A DNA stretch of 64,000 nucleotides from Streptomyces sp. LHD-70. Lineage in GTDB: Bacteria > Actinomycetota > Actinomycetes > Streptomycetales > Streptomycetaceae. Both the position numbers and the translations under genes were made by a program. Of this stretch, positions 42,088 to 49,736 are shown piece after piece. Every line of letters begins with the position of its first letter. Position 1 is the first letter of the stretch. Below the pieces are notes generated by a model. It was not told the DNA's origin. It searched no databases and saw only the letters and a list, made by a program, of their open reading frames with translations. Location of the stretch: NCBI RefSeq assembly GCF_031157275.1, contig NZ_JAVIFW010000012.1, positions 186,001 through 250,000 on the forward strand. Direction: 5' to 3'.

Positions 42088-43676
42088 CCGAGCCTCTTAC
42101 GCCGTCCACGCCCGAAGCGGACCCGGCGCCGACCGTGCCGGACGTCCCGACCGTGCCGGACGTCCCGACCGTGCCGGACGTCCCGACCGTGCCGGACGTC
42201 CCGACCGTGCCGGACGTCCCGACCGTGCCGGACGTCCCGACCGTCCCGGACGTCGATCCGCAGGACAACCGGCGCCAGGTCCTGTACTGGCGGCTGCTCG
42301 CCCGGCTCTTCGACCAGGAGGAGCAGGCCACCCTTGAGTCGGCGAGCCTCGCCGTCGTGGAGGACATCGGCCTGCCGACGGCCCTCCTCGACCCGCAGGC
42401 CTCGGTCGACTCGATCGTGCAGCGGCACCCGGACCTGGCAGCCGAGTTCGACGGGCTCATGGCGCAGGGCCAGGAGCCGGACGCGGCGGACGAGCGGGAC
42501 CGGGCCGCCGAGGTGCGGCGCGCCGCCCTCGTCTCGAAGGTGCTGCTCAACACCTTCTCCACCGGCCACGGCACCGTCAGCGCCGAGCAGTTGGCGCGCT
42601 GGCAGTCCGACGCGGGCTGGCTGGAGCGGGCGCTCGGCTGCAAGCCGGGCGAGCTGCGCGGCGGCCGGTCCGGAGGCGGCGCGGCAGCGATTACGGCGGG
42701 CCTTCCCGGAGGCGGCGTCCCCGGCGGTGTCAGCCCGACCGGCACCGGCGGCGGGGGCGCGACGCCCGACCTCAGTCGGCTCATCCCCGCGATCGGCCCC
42801 GAACTCGGCACGATCGAGGCCGACTTGGTGAAGCGTATGCACCTGCGGGAGGTGCTCGCCGACCCGCAGCTGGCCGCGCAGCTCACGCCGAGCATGTCGC
42901 TGATCGAGCAGCTGCTGCGCGACAAGAACAACCTCTCCGGCGTGGCCCTCGCCAACGCCAAGGCGCTCATCCGCCGCTTCGTCGACGAGGTCGCCGAGGT
43001 GCTGCGGACCCAGGTCGAGAAGTCCACGGTCGGCGCCCTGGACCGCTCCGTCCCGCCGAAGCGGGTGTTCCGGAACCTCGACCTCGACCGCACGATCTGG
43101 AAGAACCTCACCAACTGGAGCCCGGAGGAGGAGCGGCTCTACGTCGACCGCCTCTACTACCGGCACACGGCCCGCAAGACCACCCCGCAGCGCCTGATCG
43201 TCGTCGTCGACCAGTCCGGCTCGATGGTCGACTCGATGGTCAACTGCACGATCCTGGCGTCGATCTTCGCCGGACTGCCCAAGGTGGACGTCCACCTCAT
43301 CGCGTACGACACGCAGGCCCTGGACCTCACGCCGTGGGTGCACGACCCGTTCGAGACGCTGCTGCGCACGCAGCTCGGCGGCGGCACCGACGGCACGGTC
43401 GCGATGGCCCTGGCCCAGCCGAAGATCGCCGAACCGCGCAACACCGTCGTCGTGTGGATCTCCGACTTCTACGAGTGGCGCGGCGAGGAACTCTTCGAGT
43501 CCATGGCCGCGGTGCACCGCTCGGGCGCGAAGTTCATCCCCGTCGGCTCGGTGACCAGCTCGGGGCGCGGCAGCGTCAACCCCTGGTTCCGGGAACGGTT
43601 CAAGGACCTCGGCGCTCCCGTGCTGTCCGGGCACATAAAGAAGCTCGTCCACGAGCTGAAGACGTTCCTCACCTGA
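42084..43676 (+). CDS. VWA-domain protein (CoxE/ViaA-like)
   Basis: A 530-residue protein. Residues 16-57 are seven TVPDVP repeats encoded by 18-bp tandem DNA. A helical region follows, then a glycine-rich linker near 195-225, and the von Willebrand A domain from about 365. The metal site is intact: DQSGSM near 374, the threonine in GGGTDGT near 432 and the aspartate in WISDFYEW near 459. VWA proteins of this kind partner MoxR ATPases (as ViaA with RavA, CbbO with CbbQ), and the MoxR gene is next. Its start overlaps the preceding stop by four bases. Confidence 0.92.
   Translation: MTEPLTPSTPEADPAPTVPDVPTVPDVPTVPDVPTVPDVPTVPDVPTVPDVPTVPDVDPQDNRRQVLYWRLLARLFDQEEQATLESASLAVVEDIGLPTALLDPQASVDSIVQRHPDLAAEFDGLMAQGQEPDAADERDRAAEVRRAALVSKVLLNTFSTGHGTVSAEQLARWQSDAGWLERALGCKPGELRGGRSGGGAAAITAGLPGGGVPGGVSPTGTGGGGATPDLSRLIPAIGPELGTIEADLVKRMHLREVLADPQLAAQLTPSMSLIEQLLRDKNNLSGVALANAKALIRRFVDEVAEVLRTQVEKSTVGALDRSVPPKRVFRNLDLDRTIWKNLTNWSPEEERLYVDRLYYRHTARKTTPQRLIVVVDQSGSMVDSMVNCTILASIFAGLPKVDVHLIAYDTQALDLTPWVHDPFETLLRTQLGGGTDGTVAMALAQPKIAEPRNTVVVWISDFYEWRGEELFESMAAVHRSGAKFIPVGSVTSSGRGSVNPWFRERFKDLGAPVLSGHIKKLVHELKTFLT
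42129..42254. repeat. Seven 18-bp tandem repeats coding (TVPDVP)n
   Basis: Seven back-to-back copies of CCGACCGTGCCGGACGTC; six are identical and the last has one substitution (GTG to GTC). In frame with the VWA gene, so copy-number change would lengthen or shorten its N-terminal linker without a frameshift. Confidence 0.95.
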
Positions 43677-43758
43677 GGCGCACGCCGGTTCCGTGAAACG
43701 CCCGGCCGGCGCCCATCAACTCCTGATCTTCGTACGACCTGTTGAGAAAGGCTTTGCC

Positions 43759-44886
43759 ATGTCCGACCTGCTGCGCGCCCCCGCCGAGATCAAGTACGCC
43801 GAGGAACTCGACTGGCTGGAGTCGATCGACGACAACCCCAAGCCGTTCTCCTGGCGGCTCTCGCCGAAGATGGTCCGCCTGTTCATCGTGGGCTCCGAGC
43901 GTGCCGACGGCCTGGACCGCGAGATCGCGCCCAAGTGGTTCGGCGACCGCAGCTTCGTGGAGCGCTCCATCGTCACGCTCGCCTCGGACCGCGGCCTGCT
44001 CCTCATCGGTGACCCGGGCACCGGCAAGAGCTGGCTGGCCGAGCTGCTTTCCGCCGCGATCTCCCGCAACTCCACGCAGGTGGTGCAGGGCACGGCCGGT
44101 ACCACCGAGGACCACATCAAGTACTCCTGGAACGTGTCGATGGTCATCGCCAAGGGCCAGTCGCGGGAGTCGATGATCCCCTCGCCGATCATGACCGCGA
44201 TGGAGACCGGCACGATCGGCCGCTTCGAGGAGCTGACCCGCTCCACCAGCGACGTGCAGGACGCCCTGATCTCCATCCTCTCCGAGAAGTACATCTCCGT
44301 CCCGGAGTTGGGCGGTGACCAGAGCGGCGGCGACAACATCGTCTTCGCCCAGCCCGGCTTCTCGATCATCGCCACCGCCAACAGCCGTGACCGCGGCGTC
44401 AACGACCTGTCGTCGGCCCTCAAGCGCCGCTTCAACTTCGTCCGCATCCCGGTCGTGACCAACAAGAAGAGTGAGGCGGAGATCGTCCGCTTCCGCACCG
44501 AGGAACTCCTGCGCCGCCACCAGATCGAGCTGGACGTGCCGCCCACGCTGCTCGACGTCCTGCTGCAGAGCTTCGCCGACCTGCGCGCCTCCGCTGCCGC
44601 CGCCGGCAGCGACGACGAGAAGCTGGAGTCCGCCCTGTCCACCGCCGAGCAGATCGGCGTCCTCGAGGACGCGATCCTGCACAGCAACTTCTTCGGCGCC
44701 CGCGCCCTCACTGCCCGTACGCTCGCGTCCTCGCTCGTCGGCTCCCTCGCCCGGCGCGAGCCCGAGGACCTGGCCATACTCAATAAGTACCTGCACGGTG
44801 TGGTCGAGCCGCGCAGCACTGAAGTGGGCGGCTCCTGGCCGGAGTTCCTCGAGGGCGGCCGCGACGCGATCGCGACCCTGTCATGA
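43759..44886 (+). CDS. MoxR-family AAA+ ATPase
   Basis: A 375-residue ATPase. Walker A is G84-D-P-G-T-G-K90-S91. The Walker B position reads GRFEELTRS near 154-161, with Glu-Glu where MoxR proteins usually have Asp-Glu. Sensor 1 is IIATANSRDRG near 203, and LKRRFNFVRIP holds the arginine finger. As in other MoxR-VWA pairs it should form a hexameric ring that remodels a client or metal-containing protein with the VWA partner. The ATG at 43759 follows GAGAAAGG. It starts 82 bases after the VWA gene and overlaps the next gene by ATGA. Confidence 0.93.
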   Translation: MSDLLRAPAEIKYAEELDWLESIDDNPKPFSWRLSPKMVRLFIVGSERADGLDREIAPKWFGDRSFVERSIVTLASDRGLLLIGDPGTGKSWLAELLSAAISRNSTQVVQGTAGTTEDHIKYSWNVSMVIAKGQSRESMIPSPIMTAMETGTIGRFEELTRSTSDVQDALISILSEKYISVPELGGDQSGGDNIVFAQPGFSIIATANSRDRGVNDLSSALKRRFNFVRIPVVTNKKSEAEIVRFRTEELLRRHQIELDVPPTLLDVLLQSFADLRASAAAAGSDDEKLESALSTAEQIGVLEDAILHSNFFGARALTARTLASSLVGSLARREPEDLAILNKYLHGVVEPRSTEVGGSWPEFLEGGRDAIATLS

Positions 44887-47780
44887 GCGGGCCCCACGAG
44901 CAGCACCCCGACCAGCCCCATGACCAGCTTCATGACCAGTCCCGCAACCAGTCCCACGAGCAGCCGTTCGACTCGCTGCGCGGCCAACTCCAGGAAGCCG
45001 CCGCCGAGTTCGCGGGCGGACCGGACGCTCTGGAGGGCATCCTGCTCGGCCTCGTCGACGACGTGGACCGCGCTGTGCGCGAACCCCTGGAGATCTTCCC
45101 CGTCTGCCACCACTCGCCCGCGTCCGCGCTCGCGATGGCCCGCAGGCTGCGGGAGAAGCAGCCGAAGGTCGTGTACCTGGAGCTGTGCGAGGACATGGCC
45201 CCGCTCCTGACCGAACTGCGCAACTGCAGGCTGCCGGTGGCCGTCCAGTCCTTCGCGACCGAGGTCGACGGCTTCCCCGCCGAGTGGTCCCCGCTCTCGG
45301 TGGTCGCCCCGATCACCGAGGCCTCCGCCGAGTACCAGGCGATCGCGTACGCCCTGGACACCCCGGGCGTGGAGCTGGTCCTCGTCGACCGCTCCTCGGA
45401 CCACGTCTTCCAGTGGGACGCGCGCGCCGAGCGGTCCGGGCAGACGGCCGACCCCGATGCGCCGCCCGCCGAGGAGGAGCAGGCGCTGCACGGGGACGCG
45501 GTCGGCGTGGAGATCGGCGACCTGCGGCCGCGCTTCGCCGAACTCGAGGAGCATCTGCTGCGCCACGGCCGGGTGCGGCACTGGTCGGAGTGGTGGCACC
45601 AGTACGTCGAACTGCCCCTCGGCGACAGCGACCACGACACCTACCGCCAGGTCATGTTCCTGATCGGCAGCCTCTTCCGGCGTCTCGCCCCGGGCGACCC
45701 GCACCGGGTGCGCGTGGACGAGGACCGCGAGCGGTACATGTGGACCCGGATGCGCGAGCACCGGGCGGCCACCGGCGTCGACCCGGCCGACTGCCTCTAC
45801 GTCTGCGGCGCGTTCCACGCGGCGAGCCGCGTCGAGGAGTTCGGGATCGACGGCGCCGACACCTTCGAGATCAGCCCGCGCAGCGCCACCAAGTGGCAGC
45901 ACGGACTGATCCCGTCCAGCCACGCGGCGATCGAGGCCCAGTTCGGGCTCGCCGCCGGCTCGGTGTCGATCGCGGCCACGGTGTGGGCGAAGAACGTCAA
46001 GCGCACCCGTGTGCGGCCGTACCGCCTGGAAGGGCAGGCGGGTGCGAAGAAGTCGAAGGCCAAGAAGAAGGCCGTGGCCGCGGCGCCGCCCGTCGCGGAG
46101 ATCGAGGCCTCGGACAGGCTGACCGGGTTCCTGCGGCAGCCGCCCGTCCTGGACGGTCTCGACGAGGCCGAACTGCTCGGCTGGTCCGTGGACATCGTGC
46201 GCGCGGCCCGGCGCAACGGCTATCTGTCGTCCACGGCCGACGCCATCGCCGTGTTCGAGACGTCGATCCTGCTCGCCGGGATGCGCGACCGGGCCAGGCC
46301 CACGCCGTACGACTTCCAGGACGCGGCCGTGACCTGCATCGAGAAGGACTCGGTGCCGGGCAGGCGGGATGTGCGGCGGCTGGTCGAGATCATGATGGGC
46401 GGCGATCGCGTCGGCCAGGTCGGGTACGAGTCGCTGCCGCCCCTGGCCCGCGATGTCCACGACCGGCTGGCGCCGCTCGGACTACCGCTCCAGAAGCGGG
46501 GCGTGCAGCGGGCGTTGCTCGACATCGCCGGACAGCAAGAGCTTGAGTCCTGTTCCGACGTGCTGTGGATGCTGCGCCGGCTGCTGCCGCACGGCGCGGC
46601 CCGGCCGATCATGGGTGAGCGGAAGCTGGGGGAGCGGTCGATCCAGGAGTCCTGGGATCTCGCGCTCGGCACCCACCAGCGTGCGCTCATCGAGCTCGGC
46701 TACGAGGGCGTCAGCATCGAGCAGGTCCTGGAGCAGCGCCTGCGCCGCACGGCGTACGCGCCGACGGCCACGGCGGCGACGGTCCTCGAAGCGGTCGAGG
46801 ACGCCACGCTCTACCTGCGCAGCCGCCGCCTCGCCGACGAGCTGGGCACCCATGCCCTGACGGTCCTCGCGGCGGAGCGCAGTGTCGACGGGGCGCCGGA
46901 GGTGCTGCGCCGGGTGCGGCGGCTCCTCGCTTACTACCGCACGAGCGAGCCGGTGCTGCCGCCGTGGATCGAGTCCTTCGTGAAGGCGGGGTACGCGCAC
47001 TACTGCACCTTGCTGCCGGTGGCGTTCAGCGACGAGGACGCGACCGTGCGGCAGGTCGCGGCGATGCTGGGCTTCCTGTTCAGCATGGAGAGCCTCGCGC
47101 TGTCCCTGGGCTGCGACCGTACGCAACTGGAGCTGGCCGTCGGCCAGTCGCATCCGGAGGACCCGTCGAAGACGGCGCTTCTGTGGGCGGCGCAGACCCA
47201 CCTCGGGACGCTGCCGCGCGCCGAACTGCGGTCCCGCTGTGACGCGTTGCTCGGCAACCCGCTGGTGGTGCCCTCGTATCCGCGCTATCTCAGCGGTTTC
47301 GTGCACGCCCTTGAACCCGTGCCGGGGCTCACGGACTTCGTGGTGGAGGCGGTGTCGAACGCCTTCGGGCGGCTGCCGGACCCGGTGCTCCTGCCGTGGC
47401 TGCCGACGTTGATCACCACGCTCCGCAGGGACGGCGCGGACCTGGCTCCGCTGCTGATACGCGAGGCGGGCCGGATCTTCCCCGGCCGCCTCGCCGCCCT
47501 GGACGCGTGGGTGCCGCCGTGGCTGGCACAGCCCGCAGCGGACGCGTTGCGCCCGGCCAGGCGGGCGGGCGGGTCCGGCGGGTCCGGCGGGGGAGCGGCG
47601 CACACGCGGCGCAGCGCGCTGCTCGTCGCGCACCCGCAGACATGTGACGCGGTGGCGGGACTGCTCGGCTGCGACGAGGAGTGGGCGCCGGAGGACGCTG
47701 GCGCGGGCCCGTCGGGCGCGGCGCTGCTCGGCCGGCATCCGGAGACGGCGGCGGCGCTGGGGGTGTTGCTCGGGGGCTGA
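44883..47780 (+). CDS. Large DUF5682-type protein with a TraB/EreA/TIKI-like N-terminal domain
   Basis: A 965-residue soluble protein. A Gln/His-rich tail (1-30) is followed by a domain with CHHSPAS at 75-81, VVYLELCED at 97-104, VDEDRERYMWTRM near 278-290 and LYVCGAFHAAS at 305-315. The order His motif, acidic strand end, DERD-like helix and GxxH motif matches the TraB/PrgY, EreA/ChaN and TIKI hydrolase superfamily. Residues 360-390 are lysine-rich, and about 400-930 are mostly helical repeats. A Gly/Ser linker near 895 precedes a short C-terminal tail. Its start overlaps the MoxR stop by four bases. I infer DUF5682 membership from size and gene order. Confidence 0.85.
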   Translation: MSGPHEQHPDQPHDQLHDQSRNQSHEQPFDSLRGQLQEAAAEFAGGPDALEGILLGLVDDVDRAVREPLEIFPVCHHSPASALAMARRLREKQPKVVYLELCEDMAPLLTELRNCRLPVAVQSFATEVDGFPAEWSPLSVVAPITEASAEYQAIAYALDTPGVELVLVDRSSDHVFQWDARAERSGQTADPDAPPAEEEQALHGDAVGVEIGDLRPRFAELEEHLLRHGRVRHWSEWWHQYVELPLGDSDHDTYRQVMFLIGSLFRRLAPGDPHRVRVDEDRERYMWTRMREHRAATGVDPADCLYVCGAFHAASRVEEFGIDGADTFEISPRSATKWQHGLIPSSHAAIEAQFGLAAGSVSIAATVWAKNVKRTRVRPYRLEGQAGAKKSKAKKKAVAAAPPVAEIEASDRLTGFLRQPPVLDGLDEAELLGWSVDIVRAARRNGYLSSTADAIAVFETSILLAGMRDRARPTPYDFQDAAVTCIEKDSVPGRRDVRRLVEIMMGGDRVGQVGYESLPPLARDVHDRLAPLGLPLQKRGVQRALLDIAGQQELESCSDVLWMLRRLLPHGAARPIMGERKLGERSIQESWDLALGTHQRALIELGYEGVSIEQVLEQRLRRTAYAPTATAATVLEAVEDATLYLRSRRLADELGTHALTVLAAERSVDGAPEVLRRVRRLLAYYRTSEPVLPPWIESFVKAGYAHYCTLLPVAFSDEDATVRQVAAMLGFLFSMESLALSLGCDRTQLELAVGQSHPEDPSKTALLWAAQTHLGTLPRAELRSRCDALLGNPLVVPSYPRYLSGFVHALEPVPGLTDFVVEAVSNAFGRLPDPVLLPWLPTLITTLRRDGADLAPLLIREAGRIFPGRLAALDAWVPPWLAQPAADALRPARRAGGSGGSGGGAAHTRRSALLVAHPQTCDAVAGLLGCDEEWAPEDAGAGPSGAALLGRHPETAAALGVLLGG

Positions 47781-47871
47781 GGGGGGAGCCAGGCCGAGCG
47801 CTGAGGGGAGGAGCGGGCCGAGGGCTGAGGGGAGGAGCAGGCTGGGGGAGAGGGGGAGGAGCAGGCCGGGG
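47776..47871. repeat. Four 24-bp tandem repeats
   Basis: Four imperfect copies (47776-47799, 47800-47823, 47824-47847, 47848-47871) with a GCTGAGGGGAGGAGC core. The array starts within the last codons and stop of the DUF5682-type gene and fills the following gap. Confidence 0.8.
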
Positions 47872-48089
47872 AGAGGGGCGCGGTGGCAATCCGTACATGT
47901 GTTGTCGCGCCCCTCGATGTAGGGAAGTGCCCGAATAGGTCGCCATTTACTTTCCGTCGGCGTCCCGGGTGTAACGCCAAGGCGTTTACCCGACGCAGAA
48001 GCAAGTGGAATAGGGGCGCCGTGCGGAGTGATTTCTCGCCGTTTCCGGTGGCCCCGTCGGCAGCACGACCCCTTCAGAACGGAACTCCC
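47781..48089. other. Intergenic region before a small membrane protein
   Basis: This 309-base gap begins with the 24-bp tandem repeats. From 47930 to 48015 (ATTTACTTTCCG, GCAAGTGGAATAGGGG) it is less G/C-rich and may hold a promoter. Nothing else is seen. Confidence 0.4.
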
Positions 48090-48467
48090 GTGAGCAGCCA
48101 CGACCCGGTTTCCGGATACTCGACGCACCAGCCGTACAACGGGCCCGCAGGACCTGTGGGACCGCCGCCCGAGCGGCCCGTGCGCAGCCAGGACGCAGGT
48201 CGCAAGGCCGCCCTTGTGGTCTGCACGATCGCCGATGTCGCGGCGGGCTTCCTCGGTCTGTGGATCCTGCTGTTCCTGCTCGAGGCGAATCAAGGAAATG
48301 GATTCGTCGAGTTTGTGCACGGTGTGGCGGATTGGCTGGGTGGTTGGGCACAGGACATTTTCACGATGGACACTGAAGGTTTGCGGGTGATTCTCAATTA
48401 CGGTCTGCCGGCGGTGATCTACCTGCTCATCGGGCACGGCATAGCCGCTCGCATCAACAGGGCCTGA
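48090..48467 (+). CDS. Small two-helix membrane protein of unknown function
   Basis: A 125-residue protein. A Pro/Gly-rich cytoplasmic tail (about 1-35) precedes membrane segments near 40-63 (VVCTIADVAAGFLGLWILLF) and 96-118 (LNYGLPAVIYLLIGHGI), with a loop containing WLGGWAQDIF. The GTG at 48090 was chosen because SSHDPVSGYSTHQPY-type starts are usual in similar Streptomyces proteins; the frame is open upstream, but that part is basic and non-conserved. The 3' end overlaps the convergent cation transporter gene by 14 bases. I know of no function. Confidence 0.75.
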   Translation: MSSHDPVSGYSTHQPYNGPAGPVGPPPERPVRSQDAGRKAALVVCTIADVAAGFLGLWILLFLLEANQGNGFVEFVHGVADWLGGWAQDIFTMDTEGLRVILNYGLPAVIYLLIGHGIAARINRA

Positions 48468-49542
48468 TACCGGCCCTCCGTACTCTTCGGGACGGGCAGC
48501 CTGGCGACGGAAGCCGCGCGCGCAGCCGGGACTCGGCCTCCTCGCAGGCCGTCTCGATCTCTGCGGCCGTCGAGGCGTCCCGGAAGTCGACCTTGGCGGC
48601 GACGAGGATCTCGTGCGGGCCCTGCACCAGCGTGGTGAGTTCCAGGACGTCCTCGACGGGACCCACGGCGAGCAGCTCCCGGCGCAGGGCGTCCCGCTTC
48701 GCGCGGGGCAGGGCGCGGCCGATGAGGAACTCGGTGTTGGAGTGGCCGAGGACCCAGGCCACGTACACGAGCAGCAGGCCGATGAGGATCGAGGCGACGC
48801 CGTCCCAGAGGCCGGAGCCGGTGAGCTGGCCGCCGAGGAGGCCGAGCGCGGCGAGGACGAGTCCGGCGAGGGCGGCCGAGTCCTCCATGACGACGGCCTT
48901 CACGGCGGTGTCGGGGGTGTGCCGGAGGTAGCGGCGCACGGGAACGCGGCGGTGTCTCGCCTCCCCGGCGGCCTGCCTGAGGCCGGTGCGCAGCGAGTAC
49001 GCCTCCAGGAGGAAGGCGACGGCGAGTACGAGGTACGAGATGAGCGGGTCGCCGGGTTCCCTGTCGTGGGTGAGGGCGTGGATGCCGTCGTACAGGGCGA
49101 AGACGCCGCCGCCGACGAAGGTGGCGACCGAGGCGAGCAGGGCCCAGATGTAGCGGGCGGGCCCGTAGCCGAGCGGGTGGTCCTCGTCGGCGGGCCGCTC
49201 GCTGCGCCGCAGGGCGGTGAGCAGGAGCAGTTCGGTGACGGTGTCGGCGACCGAGTGGCCCGCCTCGGACAGCATGGCGCTGGAGCCGCTGATGACTCCC
49301 GCGACGGCCTTGGCGAGGGCGATGCCGAAGTTGGCGGCGGCCGCCACGACGACGGTGAACATCGACTCGCCGCCGCCTCCCGCCTGCGCCCCGGCGGTCG
49401 AGGAGTTCTGGCCCTGCGCGGAGTCCCGGCCCTGCGCGGAGTCCTGGCCCTGCGCGGAGTCCTGGCCCTGCACGGAATCCCGGACCTGCGCGGAGTCCTG
49501 GCCCTGCGCGCGCTGCGGTTCCGCCGCGTCCTGTGGCTGCAT
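48454..49542 (-). CDS. Cation diffusion facilitator family transporter
   Basis: A 362-residue metal efflux transporter. Six membrane helices are visible from residue 61. The helix-2 metal site is in LSEAGHSVADT and the helix-5 site is in VMEDSAALAG, followed by a cytoplasmic C-terminal domain (EDVLELTTLVQGPHEILVAAKV). Residues 8-45 are six copies of a (Q-D-S-A-Q-G)-like repeat encoded by an 18-bp tandem array. The ATG at 49542 has no close ribosome-binding site, so a start at the internal ATG at residue 61 (MFTVVVAAAA) is possible. That would leave the repeats untranslated. The metal (zinc, iron or other) is not evident. Confidence 0.9.
   Translation of the reverse strand: MQPQDAAEPQRAQGQDSAQVRDSVQGQDSAQGQDSAQGRDSAQGQNSSTAGAQAGGGGESMFTVVVAAAANFGIALAKAVAGVISGSSAMLSEAGHSVADTVTELLLLTALRRSERPADEDHPLGYGPARYIWALLASVATFVGGGVFALYDGIHALTHDREPGDPLISYLVLAVAFLLEAYSLRTGLRQAAGEARHRRVPVRRYLRHTPDTAVKAVVMEDSAALAGLVLAALGLLGGQLTGSGLWDGVASILIGLLLVYVAWVLGHSNTEFLIGRALPRAKRDALRRELLAVGPVEDVLELTTLVQGPHEILVAAKVDFRDASTAAEIETACEEAESRLRARLPSPGCPSRRVRRAGIRPC
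49402..49509. repeat. Six 18-bp tandem repeats at the start of the CDF gene
   Basis: Six copies of a GGAGTCCTGGCCCTGCGC-like unit, 49402 to 49509, with two to three substitutions in some. On the minus strand they encode the Gln/Asp/Ser/Ala repeat of the CDF transporter. Confidence 0.9.
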
Positions 49543-49590
49543 GCGCGGCAGTATGCCCGCTTCATCCTTGATGTCTGCAGACGGTGGAAG

Positions 49591-49686
49591 CCCGTGGCCC
49601 GGCCGTCGTCTCGGCCCGTGGCCCGGCCGTCGTCTCGGCCCGATTCTCGGCCCGATTCTCAGCCCGAGTCTCGGCCCGAGTCCGAG
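49591..49686. repeat. 24-bp and 12-bp tandem repeats before the LysR gene
   Basis: Two identical 24-bp units (49591-49638; CCCGTGGCCCGGCCGTCGTC plus TCGG) are followed by four 12-bp CCCGATTCTCGG-like units to 49686. The array lies between two divergent genes, about 50 bases before the LysR start. Confidence 0.85.
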
Positions 49687-49736
49687 CGTCGAACACCGCC
49701 TTTACCTGCGGCTTTGTTTCGCGTATCCATGTCTGC

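Noticed and set aside
42129..42254. Possible CRISPR array
   Set aside because: The units are contiguous 18-bp copies without spacers and lie in frame within a gene.
43716..46460. 914-codon open frame on the minus strand opposite the MoxR and DUF5682-type genes
   Set aside because: The plus-strand genes have clear motifs, overlaps and ribosome-binding sites. The antisense frame is a by-product of third-position G/C bias.
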